A stretch of DNA of 64,000 bases from Streptomyces sp. NBC_01571. GTDB taxonomy: Bacteria > Actinomycetota > Actinomycetes > Streptomycetales > Streptomycetaceae. Of the stretch, positions 29,348-38,178 are shown in pieces; the first letter of the stretch is position 1, and every line of letters begins with the position of its first letter. The notes under the pieces are model-generated. The model saw only the letters and a list, made by a program, of their open reading frames with translations, was not told where the DNA came from and ran no database searches. The position numbers and the translations under genes are program-made. The stretch covers positions 5,146,001-5,210,000 of the forward strand of contig NZ_JAPEPZ010000001.1 of the NCBI RefSeq assembly GCF_026339875.1, read 5' to 3'.

Positions 29348-29403
29348 CGTCCCGGCGTCCCGGCGTCCTGGCGTCCTGGCGTCCTGGCGTCCCGGGGTCC
29401 TGG
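29348..29403. repeat. seven tandem 8-bp repeats (CGTCCYGG)
   Basis: Six CGTCCYGG octamers and a seventh GGTCCTGG run without interruption. They lie in the 274-bp gap between dnaX and purD, which otherwise shows only related G/T-rich fragments (GGGGTTCTCGG, GGGGTCCCGGG). No gene is seen in the gap. Confidence 0.88.
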
Positions 29404-29473
29404 CAGGGACGTGGACAGGAACCGTGGCTCGGACGGTCACGGGCCCGTGACCGTGGCCGGACTCGGGCCCGGG

Positions 29474-31849
29474 CTACTCGTTCGAGAACTCCTCGACCAC
29501 CGTGGCACCCAGTTCGCGGACGATCAGGTCGTGGCCCGAGAGTGCGGACTCGTCGAGGTCGGGGTCGTCGTCCTCGGGAATGTCGTCCTCGGGGGCCACC
29601 GGGGGCGGCGGCTCGGGGGCGGGAGGTCCGCTGGGTCTCGACGCGGGCGCGGCCGGGGCCTGGCCCGCGGGCGGCCCCTGCGGCGCGGCGGCGCGCGAGG
29701 CCGGGGCCTGCGACTGCGGGGCCGCGGGACGCGGTGCGGCCGGCGCCCCGCCGTATCCGGCACCGCCACCGCCGTACCCGCCGCCTGCGCCACCACCACC
29801 GCCGCCGAACCCGGGGCCGGGTGCCGTCATCGGCGGCGGTGCCGAGCCGCCCGAGGCGTCGACGATCGCCTCGATCTTCCACTGGATGTTGAACTGCTCG
29901 GCCAGCGCCTGCTTGAGGACGTCCTCGCTGCCGCTGCTCGCGAAGTTGTCCCGCGCGCCCGCGTTGACGAAGCCGATCTGCAGCGTCGTGCCGTCGTACC
30001 CGGTCACCTGGGCGTTCTGGCTGAGCAGGATCCAGGTGAAGCGACGGCGGTTCTTGACCGCCTCCAGGATGTTCGGCCACAGCACGCGGGGGTCGGGGCC
30101 ACCGGCCGGGGGCGCCTGCGTCGGCGCCGCGGCGGGCGCCGCCGGGTTGCCAGGGGTGGTGGGAGCCGAAGGCGTCGGGGCTGCTGGGGGTGCGGCCTGG
30201 GCCTGGCCTCCGCCCGCGGAAGCCGGCGTCGGCCAGCCACCGGGCCGCCTGCCGCTGCCGGCGGCCGTCGCGGTGGGCCACGCACCGGGCGCGGGCCCCG
30301 CCGGCGGAGCCGCCGCGGCGGCCGGCGCCGGTGCCGGTGCCGGTTCGCTCGTCGGAGCGGGGGCGGCCGGCGTGGGGGCCTGGGACGCGGCGGCGGGTGC
30401 GGCCGGGGTGGGAGCCCCCGCACCCTGCGCCGGAGCCGCACCGCCGACACCAGCACCAGCACCGGCACCGGCACCGGCACCGGCACCGGCACCGGCAGTG
30501 TCGTACCCCCCGTGCCCCTCGGAGCCCGCGCCGCCGGGACCTTGCGCCCGTACGGCGGCCCGGGCCGCGGCGGGTCCGCCGCCCGGCGGGACCCCGGGGC
30601 CACCGGGGGCCGCGGTGGCCGCGGCCGCCATTCCATGTACTTCGGGACCGGGCACATACCCCATGGCGGGGGCGCCACCGCCGGAGAAGTTCACCCCGCG
30701 CTCGATACGGTCCAGCCGGGCCATGAGGGCCCGCTCGTCCCCGTAGGCGGCGGGCAGGAGCACGCGCGCGCAGATGAGTTCGAGCTGGAGCCGCGGCGAG
30801 GTGGCGCCGCGCATCTCCGTCAGTCCTTCGTTGACGAGATCGGCGGCGCGGCTGAGCTCGGCGGCACCGAAGACCCCGGCCTGGGCCTGCATGCGCTCCA
30901 CCACGTCGGACGGGGCGTCGATGAGCCCCTTCTCGGCGGCGTCGGGCACGGCCGCCAGGATCACCAGGTCGCGCAGCCGCTCCAGCAGGTCGGCGACGAA
31001 CCGCCGCGGATCGTTGCCCCCCTCGATCACGCGGTCCACGACCTCGAAGGCCGCGGCGCCGTCCCCCGAGGCGAACGCCTCGACGACCGAGTCGAGCAGC
31101 GACCCGTCCGTGTAGCCGAGGAGCGAGGTGGCCATGGCGTATGTCACACCCGCGTCGGCCGCTCCCGCGAGGAGCTGGTCCATGACGGACATGGAGTCAC
31201 GCACGGACCCCGCGCCGGACCGCACGACCAGCGGCAGCACCCCGTCCTCGACGGGAATGCCCTCGCGCCCGCAGACCTCGCCGAGGTACTGGCGGAGGGT
31301 CCCCGGCGGCACCAGCCGGAACGGGTAGTGGTGCGTACGGGACCGGATCGTCCCGATGACCTTCTCGGGCTCGGTGGTGGCGAAGATGAACTTGAGGTGC
31401 TCCGGCGGCTCCTCGACGACCTTCAGCAGCGCGTTGAAACCCGCCGACGTGACCATGTGGGCCTCGTCGATGATGTAGATCTTGTACCGGCTGCTCGCGG
31501 GCCCGAAGAACGCCTTCTCTCGCAGGTCACGGGCGTCGTCGACACCACCGTGCGAAGCGGCGTCGATCTCGATGACGTCGATGGATCCCGGGCCGTTGCG
31601 TGCGAGGTCGCGGCAGGACTGGCACTCCCCGCAGGGCGTCGGCGTGGGCCCCTGCTCGCAGTTGAGGCACCTGGCCAGGATGCGCGCGCTGGTGGTCTTG
31701 CCGCACCCGCGCGGACCGCTGAACAGGTACGCGTGATTGACCCGGTTGTTCCGCAGCGCCTGCTGCAACGGGTCGGTGACATGCTCCTGCCCGATGACCT
31801 CGGCGAACGACTCCGGGCGATAGCGGCGGTACAGCGCGAGAGACGACAC
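29474..31849 (-). CDS. dnaX: DNA polymerase III subunit gamma/tau
   Basis: A 791-residue clamp-loader subunit. It has AAA+ Walker A GPRGCGKT (residues 45-52), zinc-knuckle cysteines C64, C73, C76 and C79, a Walker B/DEAH region YIIDEAHMVT, and sensor 1 IFATTEPEKV. Clamp-loader domain III follows, then a very long Pro/Ala/Gly-rich tether (about 400-610), partly encoded by a CACCGG hexamer run, and a tau-type C-terminal domain and acidic tail. The start is GTG 31849 (MSSLALYRRYRPESFAEVIG), the standard N-terminus; the ribosome binding site is weak. The SRP RNA gene lies immediately upstream on the same strand. Confidence 0.95.
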   Translation of the reverse strand: MSSLALYRRYRPESFAEVIGQEHVTDPLQQALRNNRVNHAYLFSGPRGCGKTTSARILARCLNCEQGPTPTPCGECQSCRDLARNGPGSIDVIEIDAASHGGVDDARDLREKAFFGPASSRYKIYIIDEAHMVTSAGFNALLKVVEEPPEHLKFIFATTEPEKVIGTIRSRTHHYPFRLVPPGTLRQYLGEVCGREGIPVEDGVLPLVVRSGAGSVRDSMSVMDQLLAGAADAGVTYAMATSLLGYTDGSLLDSVVEAFASGDGAAAFEVVDRVIEGGNDPRRFVADLLERLRDLVILAAVPDAAEKGLIDAPSDVVERMQAQAGVFGAAELSRAADLVNEGLTEMRGATSPRLQLELICARVLLPAAYGDERALMARLDRIERGVNFSGGGAPAMGYVPGPEVHGMAAAATAAPGGPGVPPGGGPAAARAAVRAQGPGGAGSEGHGGYDTAGAGAGAGAGAGAGAGVGGAAPAQGAGAPTPAAPAAASQAPTPAAPAPTSEPAPAPAPAAAAAPPAGPAPGAWPTATAAGSGRRPGGWPTPASAGGGQAQAAPPAAPTPSAPTTPGNPAAPAAAPTQAPPAGGPDPRVLWPNILEAVKNRRRFTWILLSQNAQVTGYDGTTLQIGFVNAGARDNFASSGSEDVLKQALAEQFNIQWKIEAIVDASGGSAPPPMTAPGPGFGGGGGGAGGGYGGGGAGYGGAPAAPRPAAPQSQAPASRAAAPQGPPAGQAPAAPASRPSGPPAPEPPPPVAPEDDIPEDDDPDLDESALSGHDLIVRELGATVVEEFSNE
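30448..30497. repeat. hexanucleotide microsatellite inside dnaX
   Basis: An imperfect CAGCAC/CACCGG run of about eight hexamers encodes the Gly-Ala-Gly-Ala tract of the DnaX tether. The number of units is expected to vary without breaking the frame. Confidence 0.85.
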
Positions 31850-31949
31850 ACCTACGAGGTTATAGGCGCCCACTGACAACAAGGACCGCCCGCGATGACA
31901 GCGTCCGGCAAGCGGGGACGGCACGCCCTCACATCCCCGGCAGACGCAA

Positions 31950-32040
31950 GCGCCCCCCACGCACCCGCCAGAGCCAACCTACCCTTGCTGCCTTCCGGCC
32001 CTGGGGGAGTTCAGTCAGATAGCGCCACGTGAGGGGCTGC
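31950..32040 (-). ncRNA. ffs: signal recognition particle RNA (4.5S-type)
   Basis: The minus strand contains CAGGGCCGGAAGGCAGCAAG, the conserved GGAA tetraloop/asymmetric loop domain bound by Ffh. The flanks pair end to end: GCCCCTCACG (32028-32037 in the complement) with CGTGGGGGGC (31952-31961), one hairpin as in small bacterial SRP RNA. Position between a tRNA-Ser gene and dnaX is conserved in actinomycetes. Exact ends are estimated. Confidence 0.92.
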
Positions 32041-32112
32041 GCTCACAGTACCCGATCCGAGCGGGGGGAACGAGTTCGCGAGCACTCCTCAACGTCTTGT
32101 ATTGTTTGCCGC

Positions 32113-32200
32113 GGAGGATTCGCCTAGTGGCCTAGGGCGCACGCTTGGAAAGCGTGTTGGGGGCAACCCCTCACGAGTTCGAATCTCGTATCCTCCGCCA
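32113..32200 (+). tRNA. tRNA-Ser (anticodon GGA), integration target
   Basis: An 85-nt class II tRNA plus encoded CCA. The acceptor GGAGGAT pairs with ATCCTCC (32190-32196). The anticodon stem CACGC/GCGTG has the loop TTGGAAA with GGA at 32147-32149, and there is a long variable arm. Its last ten bases and the downstream 63 bp are duplicated at 34949-35021, and integrase remnants follow, marking it as an attachment site. Confidence 0.95.
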
Positions 32201-32263
32201 GTGCCTCACCGGGCACGACTCGAAGGGCCCCACCGTTCGCGGTGGGGCCCTTCGACGTTGTCC
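32191..32263 (+). repeat. 73-bp attachment-type direct repeat, copy A
   Basis: It starts inside the 3' end of tRNA-Ser (TCCTCCGCCA) and includes a 15-bp TTCG-loop hairpin (32221-32235 with 32240-32254). It matches 34949-35021 at 71 of 73 positions. Together they bound about 2.76 kb, as the two ends of an integrated element would. Confidence 0.9.
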
Positions 32264-33080
32264 TCAGCCCTCGTTGTCCTGGTTTTTGTCCACAGCGGGT
32301 TCCTCCGCAGGTCCCCAGATCGCTTCGGCGATCTTCCGAGCGACGTCCTTGAACACTGCGTCGGGCACATGCAGGTACCGCGCCCGCATACTCGCGGACG
32401 TACCCGGCTCCCACCCCATGATCTGATCAATGACGCGGGACGGACACCGAGCAGCATGAGAACGGTCGCGGCCGTGTGACGTGCGTCATGCAGCCGCCCG
32501 TCCCGTACCCCGCGTCCTCCAGCAGTCGCTTCCAGTCGTGATAGTCCGTGTTCGGACTCAGCGGGCCCCCAAGCAGCTTGGTGAACACTTAGTCCGACTC
32601 GGCCCACAGGTCGCCGGACGCCTTACGCTCACGCTCCTGCGTCTCGCGGTGCGCACGGAGCATGACGACCAGCGGGCCCGGCAGGGGCACGGCTCGCCGG
32701 CCTGCCCGGGACTTGGTGTTCTTGGTCTCGCGCCGGACCTGCACCTTGGCAGGGCAGTACCCCGCCTTCCGGCCGCACGGCGAGGCTTCCGGGCACCCGT
32801 GCTCGTAGCGGGGCGGAGACGGTTCCGGCGCAGTTTCAGGTACTCGTTGTCCAGGTCGACGTCAGACCAGCGCAGTCCGAGCGTCTCGCCCCTGCCGCAG
32901 TCCGAGCGCCAGTGCCGGCATCCAGAGCGCGCTGTTCCGGCGCTTGTTGGCTTTGAGCAGCAGGCACTGAACCTCTTCCAGGGAGTAGGGCTCCACCTCG
33001 GATTCGTCCTCCTCCAGCCGCGGTCGGCGCGCCGCAGCACACCGCCTCCACCACGGCGGATCACCTGCTTGCCCACCTCA
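32264..33080 (-). pseudogene. decayed tyrosine-recombinase integrase (remnant 1)
   Basis: On the minus strand, pieces in three frames line up with the intact integrase at 58232-59512. An upstream piece reads EVQCLLLKANKRRNSALWMP then ALALGLRQGR; next come a Cys/His segment (YEHGC, CGRKAGYCPAK) and KNTKSRAGRRAVPLPGPLVV. The catalytic HxxR box is in DGRLHDARHTAATVLMLLGV, and the Tyr box in SMRARYLHVPDAVF near the end. At least one in-frame stop (within DLWAESD*VFTKLLG) and several frameshifts separate them, and the N-terminal arm-binding domain is missing. It is non-functional. It lies directly beside the tRNA-Ser attachment site in the usual orientation. Confidence 0.85.
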
Positions 33081-33520
33081 GGAGAAGATCACGAAGACCT
33101 GGAAGATCCTCCGCGGCTGTCGGCTGAAGGGCGACGGAATCCCACCGCGCCATGATTGGCATCGCCCGTCTCCACAACCTTGCCCTCACCGGATGAACGA
33201 GCGTGCCGGACCTCGACCGACCACGCTCACACCGACTCGAAGATTGATTACGGGACAACGCTCAGCCATGGCGGGTGTGCCCACAAATCCCACGTGGACG
33301 GCGGTACACGACCGTGCTGCACGCGCGTACGGATCACAGGACCGAGTTCGTGGTCGGGTAGCGGCTGGTCGGTGGATCGCGGGCGGTATGACGGTGTGTC
33401 TGTAGGGCCGCGCAGGGCGGGTGTGGCTTGATCGTCGGGCGGTCCCGGCAGGGGCCTGAACATCAACCGACGTCCGTGGCACGTGCGGAGTGCCACGCTC
33501 TTTGTCGAGGAGTCCCCATC
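33081..33520. other. gap with no gene recognised
   Basis: About 440 bp inside the decayed element between the integrase remnant and the glycine-rich protein gene. It has somewhat lower GC than the core genome. I see no credible gene; it should contain the promoter for the gene at 33521. Confidence 0.45.
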
Positions 33521-34795
33521 GTGAGACCGACCCTGCAACATGTCATGTTCCCTCGACGTGGCGCGGGAGCCGCGGGTGAGCGGCGGCGCCCGGCCAGGCG
33601 TGCTGCCGTCCTGTTCGCCGCGGTGGCGCTGCCGGCGGCCCTGGTGGTGCCCTCGGCCACGCCCGCCGCAGCGGCGGTGCCCGTGACGGTCACCTTCAAC
33701 ACGGGCGCCGACCAGCCCTTCACCGTCCCGGCCGGCGTCACCCAACTGACCGTCACCGCCACAGGCGCCGCAGGACAAAACGGGACCAACGGCGGCACAG
33801 CCGGCAACGGCGCCACCGTCACCGGCACCGTCACGGTGCCGCCGAGCACCACCACCCTGTATGTCAACGTCGGCACGGGCGGGGGCGTCGGCGGCGGATC
33901 GGCGACTACGGGCGGTGCCGGCGGCGGTTCCAGCGATGTCCGCACCTGCAGCTCGGCCGGCCCCGGCTGCACCCTGACCGGCGTTCCCGGCACCGACCCC
34001 CGCCTCATCGTCGCGGGCGGCGGAGGTGGCGGCGGAAGCGGCTACTCCTCCCTCCTCAACCCGGAGGCCACCGGCGGAAACGCCGGAATCACCGGGGGGG
34101 CCGGCGGCAGCAGAACGAACAGCGGCCAGGGCGGCGGCGGCGGAACCCAGACCGCCGGCGGCGCAGGCGGAGCCGCATGCCCCTTTTCCGGTGGTACATC
34201 CGGCACTCCGGGCACGGGCGGTGCGGGCGGCAACGGCGGAGGCGGCTTCGGGGCGGGCGGAGGCGGGGGCGGCTGGTTCGGTGGCGGCGGCGGCGGAGGC
34301 TGCAACCGTATTGATTTTCCTCCCGCTTTCGGTCCCGGTGGTGGCGGTGGTGCGTCGAACCGCGTCCCCACGGGTGGCACCTCCGGACCTGCCGCGGGAG
34401 CGGCCAAGGTGACCATCACCTACGAGCCGGTGCCCCCCACCTGCGCGACCGCCACGCCGACCATCACCGGCACCAACGGCAACAACGTCCTGATCGGCAC
34501 TCCCGGCGATGACGTGATCTTCGGCCTCGGCGGCAACGACGTGGTCGACGGCCGCGGTGGCAACGACATCATCTGCGGCGGCGACGGCAACGACTCCCTC
34601 ACCGGCGGCGACGGCAACGACCGCATCGAAGGCGGCAACGGCACCGACACCCTGAACGGCGGGAATGGCAACGACGCCCTCTTCGGCGGTCCCGGCAACG
34701 ACGCCCTCTTCGGCGGCACCGGCACCAACACCAACGACGGCGGCACCGGCACCAACGCCTGCTTCAACCCCTCCACCGGACCCGGCTGCTTCTGA
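33521..34795 (+). CDS. secreted glycine-rich protein with RTX-type calcium-binding repeats
   Basis: A 424-residue exported protein. GTG 33521 has GAGGAG 8 bp upstream. A basic N-terminus (RRRPARR) and hydrophobic core up to about residue 52 (ending TPAAAA) form a signal peptide. Residues 55-300 are a Gly/Thr-rich beta-type domain with long GGGGG runs and an isolated Cys pair. Residues 325-402 hold about eight nonapeptide repeats of the GGxGxDxLx type ([20 protein letters not shown]), which would fold into a calcium-binding parallel beta-roll. It lies between the two copies of the 73-bp repeat and so looks like cargo of the dead element. Role may be adhesive or matrix-like; no enzymatic domain is visible. 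Confidence 0.88.
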   Translation: MRPTLQHVMFPRRGAGAAGERRRPARRAAVLFAAVALPAALVVPSATPAAAAVPVTVTFNTGADQPFTVPAGVTQLTVTATGAAGQNGTNGGTAGNGATVTGTVTVPPSTTTLYVNVGTGGGVGGGSATTGGAGGGSSDVRTCSSAGPGCTLTGVPGTDPRLIVAGGGGGGGSGYSSLLNPEATGGNAGITGGAGGSRTNSGQGGGGGTQTAGGAGGAACPFSGGTSGTPGTGGAGGNGGGGFGAGGGGGGWFGGGGGGGCNRIDFPPAFGPGGGGGASNRVPTGGTSGPAAGAAKVTITYEPVPPTCATATPTITGTNGNNVLIGTPGDDVIFGLGGNDVVDGRGGNDIICGGDGNDSLTGGDGNDRIEGGNGTDTLNGGNGNDALFGGPGNDALFGGTGTNTNDGGTGTNACFNPSTGPGCF

Positions 34796-34948
34796 CCCCG
34801 CACACGCCTCCGACCTGATCGACGAACATCAGAAACGGGCCCCGGCACATCCCTCGTCACAGCGGCGACCCACGCACGAGGCCCGTTTCAACACTTCGTC
34901 CATCCGAGGAGAGGAAGCCTGCTCGCATACGGAGCCGAGTCCAGAGGC

Positions 34949-35021
34949 TCCTCCGCCAGTGCCTCACCGGGCACGACTCGAAGGGCCCCACCGTTCGCAC
35001 TGGGGCCCTTCGACGTTGTCC
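34949..35021 (+). repeat. 73-bp attachment-type direct repeat, copy B
   Basis: A near-perfect duplicate of 32191-32263 (two mismatches in the hairpin loop side, GG to AC). It is preceded by a degraded tRNA 3' end (CGAGTCC, then CTCCTCCGCCA), as expected of an att site at the distal end of an inserted element. Confidence 0.9.
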
Positions 35022-35370
35022 GTCTCGGTTTCGGTCTCGGTTTCCGTCTCGACCGGCATTTCCTTCGGCTCCGGACGGCTCCCGGAGAGCCTGTCCGACC
35101 TGCCACGCGGCCTTCCGGCACATCGGGCCCGTGACGCGCGTGTACCGAGCGCTCATCCGGGCCGCTCCTCCGGGCTCCCGTCCCATGATCGCGTCGGCCA
35201 CGACGTCCGGGACGCCAAGGATCAGGAGCACGGTCGCCGCCGTGTGACGAGCGTCATGCAGCGGTCCACCCCGAACGCCCGGTGAGGCGAAGACGGACCC
35301 CTCGCCCTCGCCGTCCGCACCGGCCGCGATCCGCTCGCGACGGGCCCGCTCCCCGTCGGGCGGTAACGGC
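35022..35370 (-). pseudogene. C-terminal fragment of a second integrase (remnant 2)
   Basis: A minus-strand reading frame contains PLHDARHTAATVLLILGVPD (HxxR box) and MSARYTRVTGPM (catalytic Tyr) in one frame, followed by LREPSGAEG. This is the last third of a tyrosine recombinase closely related to the one at 58232. The core-binding domain and first catalytic Arg are absent upstream. It follows attachment copy B just as remnant 1 follows copy A, so it belongs to a separate, earlier insertion. Confidence 0.8.
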
Positions 35371-35565
35371 CTTCCGTCCGCACGAGCAGTCCCCATAAAC
35401 GTGCGCGGTACTTGGCCCGTTCCGCGATCAAGATCGATACATCTCGATATGGCCAGAAATACGAAGTGCCGCCACGCTGAGCAACGACTCCAGAGGTGGC
35501 GAACCGCCTCTCTCCGAGGTCCGTCTCATGGCTTCCCTCCGGCTGCGCGGTTCGGTTCCGCCTTC

Positions 35566-36006
35566 TCAGCTCAGTTGCTCGGCCAGTCCGACGATGATGC
35601 CCTCCGGGCCGCGGAGGTAGCAGAGCAGATAGCTGCCCTCGAACCGGGCGATCTCGCCGACGAGTTCGGCGCCGTGAGGGCGCAGGCGGGCAACGGTGTC
35701 CTCGATGTCGTCGACGGCGAACATGACGCGGTGCGTGCCGAGAATGTTGTGCGGCCGGTTGCGCGGCCCGGCACTGATCACCGCGGGGCTGCGGTACTTC
35801 GCCAGCTCGAGCCGGCTGTGCCCGTCCGGGGTCCGGACCATGGCGATGTCGCAGTGGACGCCGTCGAGTCCGGTGCACCGGTCGGCGAAGGGGCCCTCGA
35901 CCTCCGCCCTGCCCTCCAGCTCCAGGCCGAGTTCCACGAAGAACGCGATGGCGGCATCCAAGTCCTCGACGACGATGCCGACGTTGTCCATCCGCTGAAT
36001 CGCCAT
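35566..36006 (-). CDS. VOC-superfamily (glyoxalase-like) protein
   Basis: A 146-residue protein with two beta-alpha-beta-beta-beta modules: MAIQRMDNVGIVVEDLDAAI then RVMFAVDDIEDTVARLRPHG with a final EGSYLLCYLRGPEGIIVGLA. The last Glu of GPEG and other VOC metal-ligand positions are present, but only His/Glu candidates, not a full glyoxalase I set, can be named with certainty. ATG 36006 has AAGGAGAG upstream. Function could be dioxygenase, lyase or antibiotic-binding resistance; unresolved. It sits among element remnants. Confidence 0.85.
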   Translation of the reverse strand: MAIQRMDNVGIVVEDLDAAIAFFVELGLELEGRAEVEGPFADRCTGLDGVHCDIAMVRTPDGHSRLELAKYRSPAVISAGPRNRPHNILGTHRVMFAVDDIEDTVARLRPHGAELVGEIARFEGSYLLCYLRGPEGIIVGLAEQLS

Positions 36007-36420
36007 GCTGCTCTCTCCTTCTTCCTCGTACGGCCGGGTGGCCGCTGATGTCCCTGGGACGGAGCGGGTGGCACGCTCTCGACATCCACAGACCGCCGAA
36101 CTCCGAACTTCATTCGCAGCGGGCGGCACGGCGGACGCCCGTATGGGGTCCGCGCCTCTCGCTCTGAGCCGGATCAAGGAGCAGGGGACGAGCCGGCGGG
36201 GCCCCGCGGCGCCGCGGGCGCGTCTCAGGACGCCCACGACCATCCCTTGACCCTTCACAGGCGCGGTCATGACCGCGCATTCATCCCGTCTTCACCTGCG
36301 GTGATGCGTCTTTGACAGGATTCTCAACGGGCCTGTGAACGTCGGGAGTTCCGAGCGTCCGGGCTCGCTGCCCGCCCAGCGGATTCACATCGCCTCCCCT
36401 ATCGACCGTTAAGGACACGA
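36007..36420. other. intergenic region between divergent VOC and LAETG genes
   Basis: A 414-bp gap holding promoters for both divergent genes. I see no RNA gene and no strong palindrome. Confidence 0.45.
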
Positions 36421-37110
36421 GTGTTCCCTCCCCGTCACACCGCCAGAGCGGCACGCGTCATAGGCACCTTCGGCGCCGCGGCCGCACTCTCCATCGGTAT
36501 CGCTGACACGGCGTTGGCATGCAGTATCAGCGACTTCTCGGCAGCGGCCGTGTGCGACGCGGGCGGCACCGGCGTCATCCGCGTCACCGACCGGGACGGC
36601 TCCGGCACCCCGGCCACCGTCAAGCTGTACCTGCAGCTGAACATGCCCGGCGGCGAGCGGCTCGTCGACACCAGGACCATCGAGCACCCGACCGCGCAGG
36701 GCGTATCCGTCGATCTCACTCCCTCGGACTGGTACCCAGGGGGGACCTACCGGGTTCACGTCAAGGCGGGCGACCAGGTCGACGACGACATCCAGCCGAT
36801 GACCGTCATCCCGGATGAAACCTGCGCGCCCTCCACCCCCTCCTCCTCGGCGTCCGCCACTACGCCCACGCAGCCCTCCTCGCCGTCCTCCACCGCCCCG
36901 GCCGCGACGCCGAGCCCGGCGCAGAGCAGCAGCGCAGCCGCCGCGCCGGGTGCGAGCAGCGCCCCGACCCCCGCGGGCGGCAGCTCCGGCCTTGCCGAGA
37001 CCGGCGCGGGCAGCGGCACCACCGTGATCGCCGGCGCCGCCGCGGCCCTGGTCGTGACCGGCGGTGGCATGGTCGTTGCGTTGCGCCGCCGAGCGGTACG
37101 CGGCTCCTGA
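36421..37110 (+). CDS. LAETG-type sortase-anchored surface protein
   Basis: A 229-residue exported protein. The signal peptide runs to about residue 34 (ALSIGIADTALA); an N-terminal globular domain of about 100 residues has three cysteines (CSISDFSAAAVCDAGG, DETC). A Ser/Thr/Pro-rich stalk spans 140-185, the sorting motif LAETG is at 191-195, then a hydrophobic helix and RRR tail. LAXTG is the motif read by class E sortases of Streptomyces, so the protein should be linked to the cell wall. GTG start with AAGGAC upstream. Ligand unknown. Confidence 0.88.
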   Translation: MFPPRHTARAARVIGTFGAAAALSIGIADTALACSISDFSAAAVCDAGGTGVIRVTDRDGSGTPATVKLYLQLNMPGGERLVDTRTIEHPTAQGVSVDLTPSDWYPGGTYRVHVKAGDQVDDDIQPMTVIPDETCAPSTPSSSASATTPTQPSSPSSTAPAATPSPAQSSSAAAAPGASSAPTPAGGSSGLAETGAGSGTTVIAGAAAALVVTGGGMVVALRRRAVRGS

Positions 37111-37208
37111 CGGCACCTGCTCCCTCTTGAGGCCGAAGCACGATCGAGCGGCTGGGACCGGGCGGCGGCCGGCCTCATCGCGCCGGTAAGCGAGCCGGCT
37201 CCCGTCTC

Positions 37209-37262
37209 GGTCGGGCCCCGCCGTCCGCGGCGGGGCCCTTCGACGTTGCCCGTCCCGGGTTC
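37209..37262. repeat. third copy of the element-end hairpin (footprint 3)
   Basis: An 11-bp stem GGGCCCCGCCG (37213-37223) with its complement (37228-37238) is followed by CTTCGACGTTG, as in copies A and B, then CCGTC and GGTTCCGTCTC as in the DNA after copy B. It marks a third, older element end. Confidence 0.75.
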
Positions 37263-37266
37263 CGTC

Positions 37267-37827
37267 TCAGCTGGTTCTCTCTTCGGCTCCGGGCGACTCC
37301 CAGCGGGCCTGTCCTGGCACTTCGGTACGTAGCCAACGAGCAAGCACGGAGAAATCGGTCTCGGTGAGGCCCTCGGCCGGGTCGACACGGTGGAGCAGTG
37401 AGGGTCCTGGGTGCTGCGCGGCGACCCAGAGTCGGTCCACGGCGCTGATCTCGTCGTCGACCCAGATGAAGGGGCGGTGACCGGCCCACTCCACGAGGGG
37501 GCGCGTCTTCCAGTGCAGGCCGTGCGGGCCGACGTCGGTGGAGGGCTCGGGCCACTCCACGACCGGCAGCCTGGGCAGGCCGATCCGCGCGGCGACGGAC
37601 TCGTTGGCCTCCTCTATCCATGTAGAGGCCCACACCAGATCGCATCCGAGCGCCATCAGGCGCGGCCCGAGGGCGCGGTCGAGCCGTCCGAGCAGTGGGT
37701 TCCCCCCGTCGGGGACCGCTCCGGGGCCGGAAGCGGGAGCCTGAAGCCCGCCGGGCGACGCACCGAACGGGATGAGCGGTCCGTCGACGTCCAGGAAGAG
37801 GATGGGGCGCTCCACCGAGTGGGTCAC
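37267..37827 (-). CDS. HAD-like hydrolase with an integrase-derived C-terminal tail
   Basis: A 186-residue protein of the HAD superfamily type: motif I FLDVDGPLIPFG with Asp13 and Asp15, motif II-like WASTWIEEAN, and late acidic motif IWVDDE. Such small proteins dephosphorylate or act on unknown substrates. GTG 37827 is the start. The last 18 residues, VPGQARWESPGAEERTS, do not look like an HAD end but closely match the C-terminal WESPGAGP of the intact integrase at 58232, and footprint 3 lies just downstream. I infer that an insertion/deletion fused the gene to an integrase 3' end, replacing its own terminus. Confidence 0.8.
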   Translation of the reverse strand: MTHSVERPILFLDVDGPLIPFGASPGGLQAPASGPGAVPDGGNPLLGRLDRALGPRLMALGCDLVWASTWIEEANESVAARIGLPRLPVVEWPEPSTDVGPHGLHWKTRPLVEWAGHRPFIWVDDEISAVDRLWVAAQHPGPSLLHRVDPAEGLTETDFSVLARWLRTEVPGQARWESPGAEERTS

Positions 37828-38178
37828 GGCTGCACGATAGCCCTGCGTGGCAGAGCGTCAGCGCCCATGTCGGCGTGTGCGGGGGCCTCTCCGCCTGGGC
37901 GCCTTGCCTCCTTGCCGCCCGAGCGCCCGGCCGACTCGCCCGCCTCGCCGCCTCGGCCGAAGAACGTACACAGCACAGCGTGAGGTTGTCGCCCGCCGAG
38001 GGGCGTCCGGCCAGATCACCTGACGGCCGGTCTGCCGACGGGAGGTCCACGGCGTACCCGCTTCCCGTCGACTCCGTCCGCCGCGAGCGCATCCACGGCG
38101 GCCCCCGGCGGCGAATGAGCCCGGGCGCGCAGGTGCTCACGTCCGTCCCGACCACGAGAACGGCCCGTTCACTCAGCC
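37828..38178. other. gap with no gene recognised
   Basis: A 351-bp gap between divergent genes. The minus strand has an open frame with SAGDNLTLC-like text but no start signal or recognised family, so I do not call a gene. Confidence 0.4.

Noticed and set aside
29234..31876. Long plus-strand open frame opposite dnaX
   Set aside because: Composition is low-complexity and mirrors the DnaX tether; dnaX is certain on the minus strand.
34026..34419. Alternative frames on both strands within the glycine-rich gene
   Set aside because: These are by-products of GGC/GGT-rich codons; the main frame has signal peptide, RTX repeats and a ribosome binding site.
37175..38155. Minus-strand frame upstream of the HAD-like gene containing SAGDNLTLCCVRS
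   Set aside because: It has no start signal and overlaps the HAD-like gene in another frame. It might be a phosphatase relic, but I cannot support it.
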